Source: Elymus sibiricus
Lineage: Eukaryota > Streptophyta > Magnoliopsida > Poales > Poaceae
Assembly (NCBI GenBank): GCA_039707655.1
Contig: CM077666.1
Span: 281,965,166-282,029,165 of the forward strand
Reading direction: 5' to 3'
Length of the DNA stretch: 64,000 nucleotides
Within the stretch, counting starts at the first letter, position 1. Each line of letters starts with the position of its first letter. The notes below the pieces were generated by a model, which saw only the letters and a list, made by a program, of their open reading frames with translations, was not told the DNA's origin and did not search any database. The translations under genes and the position numbers were made by a program. Positions 12,383 through 23,500 of this stretch are shown in pieces.

Positions 12383-13690
12383 TTGCAATTAAATCTTTTA
12401 GTTTCCTATTTTTCACTAGTTTGGTTTCATAAAAGAAAACTACAAAAAAATGGAATTGAAGTTGCCTCAATGCTTCATCTTTTTAATGTCTTTCATGAAA
12501 ATGATGGAAAGGAAAATTGTGCTCAAGTGTTAGAAGAAGAAGTTATTAAAATGTTTGGCACTAAATCTTTGAGTGATGAGCATCATTGCAATGTTGTTAG
12601 TGCGAATTCTTTGAATATCCATAGTACTAATGATGATTGCACTAGTCATGATAAAAAGATTTCTTATAAGGATGTCAATTTTTGTGGAGTGCATAGAGTT
12701 TGTGAAGACATGCCTAAAAGGGAAGATAGATTTTGTAAGAGGCATAAGTATTTAGAAACTAAATGGTTGCAAGAGAGGCTATATGTTTGTGCTGGAAGAC
12801 TTAATATTTTTCGCCGTCCTTGTGAACTTTGCAATGAAAGTGGTCATTTTAATTTCCAATGTGAATTATTTCATGATCGAATTGTGTCCAAAAATTGTGA
12901 TAACCTCATTACCCTTGAGCATCATAATGAACTTAGTCTATTTTGGGGGTATGAAGAAATGAAACATAAAACAAAGGATGTTCCAGCTTGGGTTCTCATG
13001 AAAATGATTGATTTTGATCTAAATGAAATCTATATGTATTGCGTGGTAAATTGCATTGAGAATCCTTATATTGCCAATTACTTAAAGACAAGAAAACAAA
13101 TAGAAGATGAAGAGAATACTAATGAAGGGGAAGAGGTTTCCCAATATCCTCCTATTTTTTCTTATGATGAATCAGGTAACGATGAAGAGCTTTTTATTCA
13201 ACCAACCTCTTCAAAAAGAAGCTTGGAGGAATTAAATAAACCCACACATAATGTGGTGAAGAAGAAGAAAAGAAGGAAAAGTAAATGTAAAGAGGTATCT
13301 CTCCCAAATAATGTTGCTCCCATTATTGATAGGCCTCATGAGAATGAATCAAAAATAGTTGTGGAAGATGATACACTTGAGGATGATTTTGTTATGCCTA
13401 TTGCTTGTTGTGATAATTATGATTGGGAAGATAATGATACTTCTTATAATCTTGAAAATATGTATGGCACCAACTTGGAGGATGATGATAATAATTGCTA
13501 TACTATTGGTGCTATTCATACTATTAATGATGAGAGTGATTATGTTTACGATATACAAAGCCACAAGCTTGGGGATGCTATGTTTGATGAAATGACATGT
13601 TTGAGAATTTATTTACTGCAATTAATGTTTGTCCCAAGCTTGGGGATGCTATGCTTAATGAAGATGATCTTTTTATTCCCCCTACTTTGA
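12383..13690 (+). CDS. Acidic ORF with one CCHC zinc knuckle (gag-like) of the Gypsy element
   Basis: 435 codons starting 30 bp after the PBS. The likely true start is one of the internal ATGs, since the first ~25 residues are leader-like and hydrophobic. A single C-x2-C-x4-H-x4-C knuckle (CELCNESGHFNFQC) lies near residues 148-161, followed by Lys-rich and then Asp/Asn/Glu-rich low-complexity stretches. The knuckle suggests a nucleic-acid-binding Gag derivative; no capsid fold, protease or RT is recognisable. The C-terminal ~30 codons run past a frame change near 13600, where the reading continues in the next ORF (13597-14268). The knuckle is absent from related element C. Whether it is translated is unknown. 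Confidence 0.55.
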   Translation: MQLNLLVSYFSLVWFHKRKLQKNGIEVASMLHLFNVFHENDGKENCAQVLEEEVIKMFGTKSLSDEHHCNVVSANSLNIHSTNDDCTSHDKKISYKDVNFCGVHRVCEDMPKREDRFCKRHKYLETKWLQERLYVCAGRLNIFRRPCELCNESGHFNFQCELFHDRIVSKNCDNLITLEHHNELSLFWGYEEMKHKTKDVPAWVLMKMIDFDLNEIYMYCVVNCIENPYIANYLKTRKQIEDEENTNEGEEVSQYPPIFSYDESGNDEELFIQPTSSKRSLEELNKPTHNVVKKKKRRKSKCKEVSLPNNVAPIIDRPHENESKIVVEDDTLEDDFVMPIACCDNYDWEDNDTSYNLENMYGTNLEDDDNNCYTIGAIHTINDESDYVYDIQSHKLGDAMFDEMTCLRIYLLQLMFVPSLGMLCLMKMIFLFPLL

Positions 13691-14268
13691 ATGATCAAAT
13701 TTGTTATAATGATTGCATGCCTCCTACTTATGATGATTATTGTGATGATACTTATGCGATGAAAAAGAGTAATGATTACTATTATGATACTTGTCATAAT
13801 TATGAATATCCTTTTACTGAATATTACTCTTTTAATGTGGAATCAATTTGTAGTATTAAATTCCTTTATGATACTCCCACTATTAGTCATGAGAAGAAAT
13901 TTTCTTGTGTAGAGAGTAGTAAAATTTGTATGCTTGTAGATCGTGAAAAGAATGCTTTATGTGATAGTTATGTTGTGAAATTCCTTCATGATGCTACTGA
14001 AAATTATTATGAGGGAGGAACATATGCTTGTAGGAATTGCAATAATATCAAGTTTCCTCTCTATGTGTTCAAAGTTTTGAAGTTATGCTTGTTTTGCCTT
14101 CCTATGCTAGTTGATTCTTGCTCCCATAAATTGTTTACTCACAAAATCCCTATGCATAGGAAGTGGGTTAGACTTAAATGTGTTTGTCATGAGATTCATG
14201 ATGCTCTCTTGCATGTTTCAATTACTACTTTTTATGTGAGCATCATTGAAATCATCATGCCTAGCTAA
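13597..14268 (+). CDS. Second half of the Gypsy internal ORF, unknown function
   Basis: 223 codons overlapping the end of the previous ORF in another frame, so the two were probably one ORF before an indel near 13600. It is rich in Tyr, Asp, Asn and Cys. The C-terminal 120 residues have counterparts in A (51266-51922, minus) and C (58886-59461, minus), with the shared motif H-R-K-[WY]-V-R-L-K-C near the end. Conservation in three elements suggests either a maintained protein or a conserved RNA region. I recognise no domain. Confidence 0.5.
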   Translation: MFENLFTAINVCPKLGDAMLNEDDLFIPPTLNDQICYNDCMPPTYDDYCDDTYAMKKSNDYYYDTCHNYEYPFTEYYSFNVESICSIKFLYDTPTISHEKKFSCVESSKICMLVDREKNALCDSYVVKFLHDATENYYEGGTYACRNCNNIKFPLYVFKVLKLCLFCLPMLVDSCSHKLFTHKIPMHRKWVRLKCVCHEIHDALLHVSITTFYVSIIEIIMPS

Positions 14269-17200
14269 AAGGCATTAAAGAAAAGCGCTTGTTGGGAGAC
14301 AACCCAACACTTTTACTTTCTGTTTTTGTGTGTCCAGATGATTAAGCTACTGTAGTAATCATGTTTTGTATCTTTTATTTCAATAAAGTGCCAAGTAAAG
14401 CCTTTGGGATGACTCACAAGATGAGTAGAACTGATGCTGAACCAAAACAGAAACTTTTGACTCCAGTACAGGATTTTTCATTTTTTATTAGAGGGTGATA
14501 ATGATCTGAAATTTTTACACAGTCTTGATATACAAATTCTTCAGGTTTTCCTAATTTGTCAGAATTTTAAAAGACAGGGAAGTATGGTTACACTATAGAT
14601 CTTCACAGACTGTTCTGTTTTTGACAGATTCTGTTTTGCATGCATAGTTTGCTTGTTTTAGTGTTTCCATAGCTTATATTTAGTGGTATAAATTATGGGA
14701 ATGATAGAATACAGTAGGTATCATGTGGGAAAAATTATGAATCTTGTCTTGACAGTACCTAAGTGAATTATCTTTATTTATTATACTAACCCATCTCACG
14801 AAGTTCCGTTAAGTTTTGTGTGATTGAAGTTTCCAAGTTTTGGGTGAGACACCGATATGAGGAGAATAAGGAGTGGCAATAACCTAAGCTTGGGGATGCC
14901 CAAGACAACCCCAAGGATATATCCAAGGAAGACCCAAGCACCTAAGCCCCCTCTTTCATCTTCAACATTATCGGTATATCTTACTTGGAGCTATATTTTT
15001 ATTCGTCACATAATATGAGTTTTGCTTTGTTGCATCATTTTATTTTCTTGTTTTCTGTTAGGTGTTATCATAATCTTGTTTTTTCAATAAAAATTTCCAA
15101 GAATTGTCTTAGGATGCTTGCATTGCATGTTTTGATGTGTGCTGTGTAAAAACAGAAACTTTTTCTGTAGTGTTTGAATTTTCATATTTTACTGGAACAT
15201 GGAATGTTTCTGAAATTTTTACAAAGTGTTTTCATATAAATTATTCAGGTTGTCCTAAATTTTCATAATTTTTTGAGTTACAGAAGTACACTGTTTTCAT
15301 AAATTTCTACAGACTGTTCTGTTTGGACAGATTGCTGTCATAGTTTTGTTATCTACTTATCCTATAGTTTCCATAGCCTATATTGGTAGATATAAGTTGT
15401 GGAAACGATAGTAAACAGTATATGATGTTTGAAAATTATTGTGCAACTTATCTTGGCAGTACATGAAGAGTTGATTTATTATTATGTGTACTAACCTATC
15501 TCACGAGTTCTTTTCGAGTTTTGTGTGGATGAAGTTTTTGAGAATAGGTGAAACCATGATATGAGAGGATTGAACGAGATACAAAAGCTCAAGCTTGGGG
15601 ATGCCCAAGGCACCCCAAGTAAATATTTCAAGAAGTCTCAAGCATCTAAGCTTGGGGATGCTACGCATCCCATCTCTCTTCATCAACAATTATCGGTTAG
15701 CCTATGTTGAGCCTAAATTTTTATTCGTTCACATGATCCGTGCTATTCTTGGAGTGCTATTTTTATTTTGCTTGCTATTTAATAAAATACTTAAGATCTG
15801 AAATTCTTAGATGAGAGAGTCTTCACATAGTTATTTAATTGTTGACAACGCATTGATCTTCACTTATATCGTTTTGGAGTAGTTTGTCATTCACTCTCGT
15901 GCTTCACTTATATCCTATGAGTAAATGGTTGAGTGAATTGAATATCATAAATCTGAAATTAAATATGCTTCATATACTTATCCCATGGGGAGTAATGACT
16001 TCACACATAATAAGTATAGTGGGAAAATTTATTGAAAGTTAGCAAACACCGCATTGGTCACTTGAACAATTCATGAAAGAATATTGAAGGAAGAGAGATT
16101 CCACATATAAATATAGTATCTTGGACATCTTCTATGATTGTGAGCTCATTAATTATTTTCAAACTCGAGAAAATTAGTTGAAATTGGACATGGAAGACAA
16201 CTTAATGAGTTATGTTTGGGTATATTTGTATAGAAGTTATATTGTTATGGATCCTCCAACATGTGGTGCTTGCTTCCACATCATACTAGCCAAAACTTCC
16301 ACACCAAGTAGAAATACTACTTGTGCATCCAAACACCCTTAAACCAGTTTTGCCATGAGTGTCCACCATACCTACCTATATGCGGTATTTACCTGCCGTT
16401 CCAAGTAAATTTGCATGTGCCAAACTCTAAAGCTTCAAATAATATTCTATTTTATATGCCCGAATCGCTCATATAGTGACTACGGGATGTCAGTATCTTC
16501 CATGCTAGGTGGGTTATTCTCACGATATGTGTTGATTCACTATCATTCACGAGAAAATGGCTGGTATTCGGGATGCCCAGTTCCATGCTCAAAAATCAAA
16601 TCAAAATATAATGAAACAAAACTCCCCCAGGATTGTTGTTTGTATGGACGGTACCCGTGGATTCGGCTCGCCGTGGAGTGTGATTGATTGGTGGAGGGGG
16701 AGTAAAAACTTTACCATTCTGTTTGGGAACCGCCTATAATGTATCTAGCATGGAAGATACTGAGATCTATCGGTTGTTATGTTGACAATGAAAGCATACC
16801 GCTCAAAATTATTATTCATCCCTGTTTCAAAAGCTCGAGCTCTGGCACCTCTGCAAATCAATGCTTCCCTCTGCGAAGGGCCTATCTTTTACTTTCTAGT
16901 ACTTACCTTTATGCAAGAGTCATGGTGATCTTCACCACTTCCTATATTTCGCCTTTTTCTCTTGGCAAGCATCATGTGTTGATAAATAAGTTGGGAGGCG
17001 AAACATTCAGCCCCTATATTTCTTTGTGTTCGATGGATGCTATTTGTTCTAAAAATATGCTTTGAGTGTCAATAATCATGGAAGACTATATGATAGTTGA
17101 GTATGTGGAATTTGCTAAATCAAAGCTCTTACATGGACCCTTCCTGAAAATAAGATGAATTGCAATTGTTCGATGACTAGGAATATGGTTTGTTAGTTTT

Positions 17201-17409
17201 CAAGAAACTTTATGGTCTATACTTTAACATGTGAATAGCTTGTTACTTGATCATGAGAAGTTTTATGAGATGAGCTACTGTTTATAGTTTATATTGATGC
17301 TAGAAAAAGTGATTGAAATTATCATTGATCAAACTTGTGCAATTGCTAGCATTCACACTTCATAAATTACTTCTTTTATCATTTACCTACTCGAGGACGA
17401 GCAGGAATT
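14269..17409 (+). other. Non-coding 3' internal region of the plus-strand Gypsy
   Basis: 3.1 kb of AT-rich sequence without a supported ORF. It holds copies of AAGCTTGGGGATGC at 14886, 15591 and 15648; two more lie upstream in the ORF (13565, 13636) and one abuts the 3' LTR (17410). Roughly duplicated blocks of about 0.7 kb (14300-14990 and 15100-15690) each end in this motif. Confidence 0.65.
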
Positions 17410-17423
17410 AAGCTTGGGGATGC
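17410..17423 (+). other. 3' polypurine-tract motif AAGCTTGGGGATGC
   Basis: Abuts the 3' LTR TGATATG. The same 14-mer is iterated five times upstream in this element. It is also adjacent to the 3' LTR, with one mismatch, in element C (55687-55700, minus). Confidence 0.7.
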
Positions 17424-19044
17424 TGATATGTCTCCAACTTATCTATATTTTATGAAGTATTCATGCCATGTTTACAATAATTCGATATGATTTTGGTATG
17501 ATTTTATTAGAACTAACCCAGACTGGCGCTGTTTTCAGCAGAACTACCATGGTGTCTTTTTTTGTGCAGAAATAAAAGTTCTCGGAATGGGCTGAAAATT
17601 TACGGAGAATATTTTTGAAAAATATAAAAAATATTGAAGCAAAAGGATACTGGAGAGGAGTCCCGAGGCAGCCACAAGCCTAGGGGGCACGCCCCCTGGC
17701 TTGTGGGCCCTTCGGGAGTCCCCTTGATGTGAGACCGATGCCAAAAATTCCTATAAATACCAAAACCCCCAGAAAGAAACCTAGATCGGGAGTTCCGCCG
17801 CCGCAAGCCTCTGTAGCCATGAAAAACCAATCGGGAGCCCGTTCCGGCACCCTGCCGGTGGGGGAAGCCATCACCGGAGGCCATCTTCATCATCCCGGCG
17901 GTCTCCATGACGAGGAGGGAGTAGTTCACCCTCGGGGCTGAGGGTATGTACCAGTAGCTATGTGTTTGATCTCTCTCTCTCTCCTGTTCTTGAGATGGCA
18001 CGATCTTGATGTACCGCGAGCTTTATTAATATAGATGAATCATATGGAGTTTTCCCCTCTCTATCTTCTTGTGATGAATTGAGTTTTCCCTTTGAAGTTT
18101 TCTTATTGGATTGAGTCTTTAAGGATTTGAGAACACTTGATGTATGTCTTGTGATGGGATATCCGTGGTGACAATGGGATGTTCTTTTGATCCACTTGAT
18201 GTATGTTTTGGTGATCAACTTGCGGGTTCCGTGACCTTGGGAATCTATGCATAGGGGTTGGCACATGTTTTCGTCTTGACTCTCCGGTAGAAACTTTGGG
18301 GCACTCTTTGAAGTTCTTTGTGTTGGATTCAACATTATGAATCTGAAATTGTGTGATGCATATCGTATAATCAAGCCCATGGGTACTCGTGGTGACATTG
18401 GAGTATCTAGGTGACATTAGGGTTTTGGTTGATGTGTATCTTAAGGTGTTATTTTACTACGAACTCTAGGGCTGTTCGTAACACTTATAGGGATAGCTCA
18501 TACGATTGATCGGAAAAGATAACTTTGAGGTGGTTTTGTACCCTACAATAATTTCTTCGTTTGTTCTCCGCTATTTGTGACTTTGGAGTGAACTCTTTGT
18601 CGCACGTGAGGGATTTACATATGATTCAACTATGTCAGTATTGTTGAGAGAACTTGCACTAGTGAAAGTATGAACCCTAGGCCTTGTTTATAAGCATTGC
18701 AATAACGTTTGTGCTCACTTTTATCATTAGTTACCTTGCTGTTTTTATATTTTCAGATTACAAAAATCTATATCTACTATCCATATTACACTTGTATCAC
18801 CATCTCTTCACCGAACTAGTGCACCTTTTCAATTTACCATTGTATTGGGTGTGTTGGGGACACAAGAGACTCTTTGTTATTTGGTTGCAGGGTTGTTTGA
18901 GAGAGACCATCTTCATCCTACGCCTCCCACGGATTGATAAACCTTAGGTCATCCACTGGAGGGAAATTTGCTACTGTCCTACAAAACTCTGCGGTTGGAG
19001 GCCCAACACGAGTCTACAAGAAGAAGGTTGTGTAGTAGACATCA
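17424..19044 (+). repeat. 3' LTR of the plus-strand Gypsy
   Basis: 1621 bp, aligned throughout with 10711-12324. It includes the TATAAATA box at 17752-17759 and ends GTAGACATCA. Confidence 0.9.
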
Positions 19045-19557
19045 GCAGCAAACAATTATTGTGGCAAACTGAAAGTAAAATCAAACAAAAGCAAACGATG
19101 CTCCAAGCAAAACTCATATCATGTGACGAATAAAAATATAGCTTCAAGTGACATACCGATGGATTTGAGACGAAAGAGGGGATGCCTTCCAGGGCATCCC
19201 CAAGCTTAGACACTTGAGACTCCTTTAAAATATTACCTTGTTGTGCGTTGGGCATCCCCAAGCTTAGGCTCTTGCTACTCCTTATTCCTTTGTCCATCAC
19301 AATAACACCCAAAACTTGAAAACTTCAATCACACAAAACTCAACAAAACTTCGTGAGATCCGTTAGTATAAGAAACATATTGCATACTTTAGGTACTATT
19401 ATAAATTGATTCCGATTTCATAAATGCATACTAAGTACTGTATTCTAACTTCTCCATGGCTTATACCCCCCGATACAATCCATAGCATAATCAAAACAAG
19501 CAACTATGCAAGCAAAAACAGAATCTGTATAAAACAGAACAGTCCGTAGCAATCTGT
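19045..19557 (-). mobile_element. Gypsy element A, third fragment
   Basis: Internal sequence of A between the plus-strand Gypsy and the CACTA. It carries two perfect minus-strand copies of the AAGCTTGGGGATGC motif (19194-19207 and 19252-19265) and matches the spacer of C at 58070-58500. Confidence 0.75.
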
Positions 19558-19573
19558 CACTACTAGGAAAAGG
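19558..19573 (+). repeat. Left TIR of the CACTA element
   Basis: CACTACTAGGAAAAGG, the perfect inverse of 31854-31869. Confidence 0.95.
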
Positions 19574-19589
19574 GCTATAGATGATATGG

Positions 19590-19940
19590 CTACTAATGGC
19601 GCACCAGACATGTGGTGCCCCACTACTATATAGTAATGGCGCACCATGAGTTGGTGCGCCATTAGTGTGGTAGACACTAATGGCGCACCAGACCCACGGT
19701 GCGCCATTAGTGACAAATGTTTTTTTTTTCATTTTTCCAAAAATACTAATGGCGCACCAGGGAAGAGTGCGCCATTACTAGTTTAACTAGTAATGGCGCA
19801 CCTCCAACACAGTGCGCCACTACTAATTTTTTTTTTTTTTTTTTTTGCAAAACTACTAATGGCGCACCTCAAGCTGGTGCGCCATTAGTAACCAGGGTTA
19901 CTAATGGCGCATATATGGGTGGTGCGCCATTAGTAACCTG
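19590..19940. repeat. Left subterminal repeat array of the CACTA
   Basis: About 13 copies of ATGGCGCAC in both orientations, mostly as pairs of the form ACTAATGGCGCACC...GGTGCGCCATTAGT, each able to form a hairpin. In En/Spm such subterminal motifs bind the element's TNPA-type protein. T-runs near 19720 and 19828 separate groups. Confidence 0.85.
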
Positions 19941-20261
19941 GGACCAACTAGATATTTTGGACAGCCACACCTACACAATCACTTTCCCCACTTCATTCTC
20001 TCCACCTCCTCCTCCAAGATTGTGTCGGCTGCCTCCTCCTCCTCACCTCATTTGCACCATAGATTCATCAAAATTAGGTGGTTAAATTACCTTTTTTTGA
20101 TAGGTAAGTAAGGGGAAAGCTATCTTTATGTTGTAGATCTACTTTTTTTCTCTTCCTCGCTCCAACAACTTGCACATGCACTTTTTATGGCCTTGCTAGA
20201 TCTATGTATTTTTGTGGTGTTGCATATGTTTGTGGTGTTGCATATATGTTTGTGTTTGCAG

Positions 20262-20410
20262 GTACCGGTATTTGAAATGCGATAGTTACCAATATTTTGT
20301 CGGAATGTTGATTCATTTCCGTTTCGGCGAGAATTTGGCACTATGCATTCTTTTTGGTCCTATTTTTAGGCAAAGTCATGCCAAATTTTTTCTTGGTTCT
20401 AAAATATCGT
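20262..20410 (+). repeat. Leader sequence, first copy (upstream of TNP2)
   Basis: About 120 bp beginning GCAGGTACC with a GTCGGAATGTTGATTCATTTCCG core and a GGCAAAGTCATGCC motif. It is similar in order and content to 26803-26930, upstream of the second gene. Confidence 0.6.
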
Positions 20411-20433
20411 TTTGCTCTACCCCGCAGGCGACC

Positions 20434-20511
20434 ATGGTCCGCACGATGACCGAAGGCATCGTGAATAGGTTTTTGAGCTCCGCCAAGGCCGAGATACTTC
20501 AAAAGAGATAA
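20434..20511 (+). pseudogene. N-terminal leader of TNP2, out of frame
   Basis: ATG 20434, in a good ATGG context just after a CCCCGCAG acceptor-like site, gives 25 codons then TAA at 20509. The downstream transposase is in a different frame, so this is probably the original start of the transposase separated by a small indel. Confidence 0.55.
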
Positions 20512-20570
20512 GATGTCCGTGTCTAAGATGCAAGCTGAAGAGCCTTATTGGGGACCCGGATTCCGGGCAG

Positions 20571-23500
20571 GTGCGGGACCACCTGCTCTTGCGTGGTTTC
20601 ATGGATGGCTATCGGTGGCAAGGTGATGAAGATGACTATGAAGTCGTCCATGGGGGCCGGGCAAGAAATGAGGAAGGGCAGCAAGACAACCACCGCAGCG
20701 AGGGCGGGCGAGAAGACGAAGAATCTCCAGGACATGATCACGACGGTGATGCAGTACACAGTCATCATGTAGAAGATGTCGGACATGATGATGAGGAAGA
20801 TCAAGACGAAGGGCATGATCATGAAGATGAAGATGCCGGAGCAGACGACGATGGACCATCGATGGGCTGGGTGCAGGACCCTCATATTCAAGAGCTGCTT
20901 CTCAAGCAGACGGATAACGCAAGAGCTGCCGCCCGAGAGAAAGCCAAGCTGGATCAACTGGAGATAGACGCGGTTACTCCATTGTATGAAGGATGCAGGC
21001 CCGAGGATACCCGCCTGAAAGTAACGCTCATGGCTCTGGAGATGAAGGTAAAACACAAAATGACCGACGCATGCTTCGACGAGAACATGTCATTCTGGCA
21101 CGAACGTCTTCCCAAGGGGAACAAGTGCCCGACAAGTTTCGAGGAGGCGAAGAAAATCGTGTGTCCTCTGGATTTACCGCACGTGAAATACCATGTGTGC
21201 ATGAACAATTGCATCATTTATCGGGACGAGCACGCGAAGTCTACCATATGTCCGGTGTGCGGCGTCACTCGATACAAGAAGAGGAAGAAAGCTCCTCGAA
21301 AAGTGGTGTGGTACTTTGCGATCACTCCTCGTCTGCAGCGGTATTTCGCGGACCCTAAGGCAGCAAAGCTCCTGCGTTGGCACGCGGATAGGGAGGAGAA
21401 GAAGCGAGAAGATGACGGAAATGATCCGGAGATAAATAAAAAAGACAAGATGCTGAGTCACCCTAAGGATGCGAGCCAGTGGCAAGCGTTGAACTTCGAA
21501 CACCCAGAATTTGGGGACGATCCAAGGAACATCGTGCTGGGCGCGAGCACCGATGGAGTCAATCCGTTTGGCAGCCAGAGAAGCACACATAGCACCTGGC
21601 CTGTGTTTGTGTGGATGTACAACCTTCCCCCCTGGTTGTGCATGAAGAGGAAGTACATTCACATGAGTATGCTAATTGAAGGGCCGAAACAACCAGGGAA
21701 CGACATCAATCTGTATCTGGGGCTGCTGAAAGAGGAGCTAGACACGCTGTGGAAAACGCCAGCCAATACGTGGGACGCCGTAGAGAAAGAATATTTCCCT
21801 ATGAGAGCCGCACTGCTCACGACGGTGCACGACTATCTCGGTTACGGATATGTCGCGGGGCAGGTGGTCCATGGATTTTCTGGATGCGTCAGGTGCATGG
21901 ATGACACAACGTATCGCCATCTAGATAGAGATCCCGGGTCTTCGAAAACCGTGTTCATGGGACATCGAAGGTGGCTTCACGACGATGACTCATGGAGAAA
22001 ACGCAAGGATCTGTTCGATGGTGAAACCGAACCCCGAAGACGCCCGCGTACGAGGAGCGGCGAGGAAATAGACGAGCTGTTGAAAAATTGGAAAGAGTGC
22101 CCACAGCCGGGAAAGGCGCCAGAGCCGGGAAAGGTGCCACCGTCGGGAAAGAAGCGAAAGGCGCCAGAGCCGCTGCTGAAGGTATGGAAAACGAGGTCTG
22201 TTTTCTGGGACTTGCCGTACTGGAAGATCCTCCGTGTGCCTCACAGCCTTGATGTCATGCATATCACGAAGAACGTGTGCGAGAGTCTGCTTGGTACCCT
22301 GCTCAACATGCCAGAGAGGACCAAAGATGGGCCGAAAGCAAGGGCAGACTTGAAATCAATGGGCATCAAGGAGGAGCTTCACGCTAATGATGATGATGAT
22401 GATGATGAGGCGGTGGACACGGAAAGTCGTCGCAAAGGCAAAAAGGCCAAGAAGATCGGAAATGACTTCCCTCCCGCGTGCTTCACTCTAAGTCAGGAGG
22501 AGATCGAGCAGTTTTTCACCTGCCTCGTAGAAGTAAAACTTCCTTACGGTTACGCGGGGAAGATAAGCAGATACCTAGACTCAGCGAAGCAGAAGTTCAG
22601 CGGGATGAAGTCTCACGACTGTCACGTGCTGATGACGCAGATACTTCCAGTTGCAATCCGTGGGATCATGGACGCGCACGTCCGTGAAACGCTATTTGGC
22701 CTATGCAACTTTTTCGACGTCATCTCTCGAAAGTCGGTTGGCGTGAGGCAACTCAGAAGGCTACAGGAAGAGATCGTGGTGATACTATGCGAGCTTGAGA
22801 TGTACTTCCCGCCCGCATTCTTCGACGTTATGGTGCATCTGCTGGTCCATATCGTGGAGGATATCATCCAACTCGGGCCGACGTTCCTGCACAGCATGAT
22901 GCCGTTCGAAAGGATGAATGGTGTCATCAAAGGATACGTTCGCAACATGTCACGTCCAGAGGGAAGCATAGCCAGGGGCTTTCTGACCGAAGAGTGCATC
23001 TCCTACTGCACGAATTATCTAGGCATCGAGAACCCCGTTGGTCTGCCCGTCAACAGGCACCTCGGCAGGCTCGCTGGATGGGGTCACCGCGAGGGTCGCC
23101 ACGAAATGCATGTCGACTTCGAGGGTCGACTCGCCGACTTTGAAAGAGCAAACCTAGTCGCGCTACAACACATAGACGTGGTCGATCCTTGGGTGGTAGA
23201 GCACAAAACCTTTATTGAGAAGACGTACAATGACCGAGGCCAACAGAGGACGGACGGAGATATAATCAAAGAGCACAACTCATGTTTCACGCGTTGGTTC
23301 AAGGAGAAGCTTCTGTCGTACCCTTTACATGAGGATTCTTCCGCGGAAGAAAAACTCATATTCGCCTTGTCACAGGGCGCCGAGCACAACCTGATGACGT
23401 ATGAGGCGTACGATATCAACGGCTACACATTCTACACAGAGGGAAAGGACATGAAGAGTGATTATCAGAACTCCGGGGTAACGATGGAATCCTACACCGG

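Larger units (their letters stand above)
10711..19044 (+). mobile_element. Plus-strand Gypsy element, Athila/Sabrina-like, non-autonomous
   Basis: 8.3-kb LTR element with LTRs beginning TGATACGTCTCC (5') and TGATATGTCTCC (3') and ending AGACATCA. The PBS is of tRNA-Asp type, as in Athila-like Gypsy elements. There is no protease, RT or integrase; the only coding matter is an acidic ORF with one CCHC knuckle, so it must use enzymes from a helper. The LTRs differ at about 65 of 1610 positions by eye (~4%). Flanks are TCCAG and GCAGC, so there is no recognisable TSD. It lies inside element A. Names like Sabrina or WHAM are recollection only. Confidence 0.88.

Noticed and set aside
19590..19940. 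Regular short palindromes suggesting a CRISPR array
   Set aside because: Units alternate in orientation, spacers are unequal and not unique, and the position at a CACTA end explains them.
20523..21056. 177-codon minus-strand ORF inside the TNP2 gene, with membrane-like segments
   Set aside because: Antisense of an acidic, GC-rich coding region; the plus-strand frame has transposase motifs throughout.
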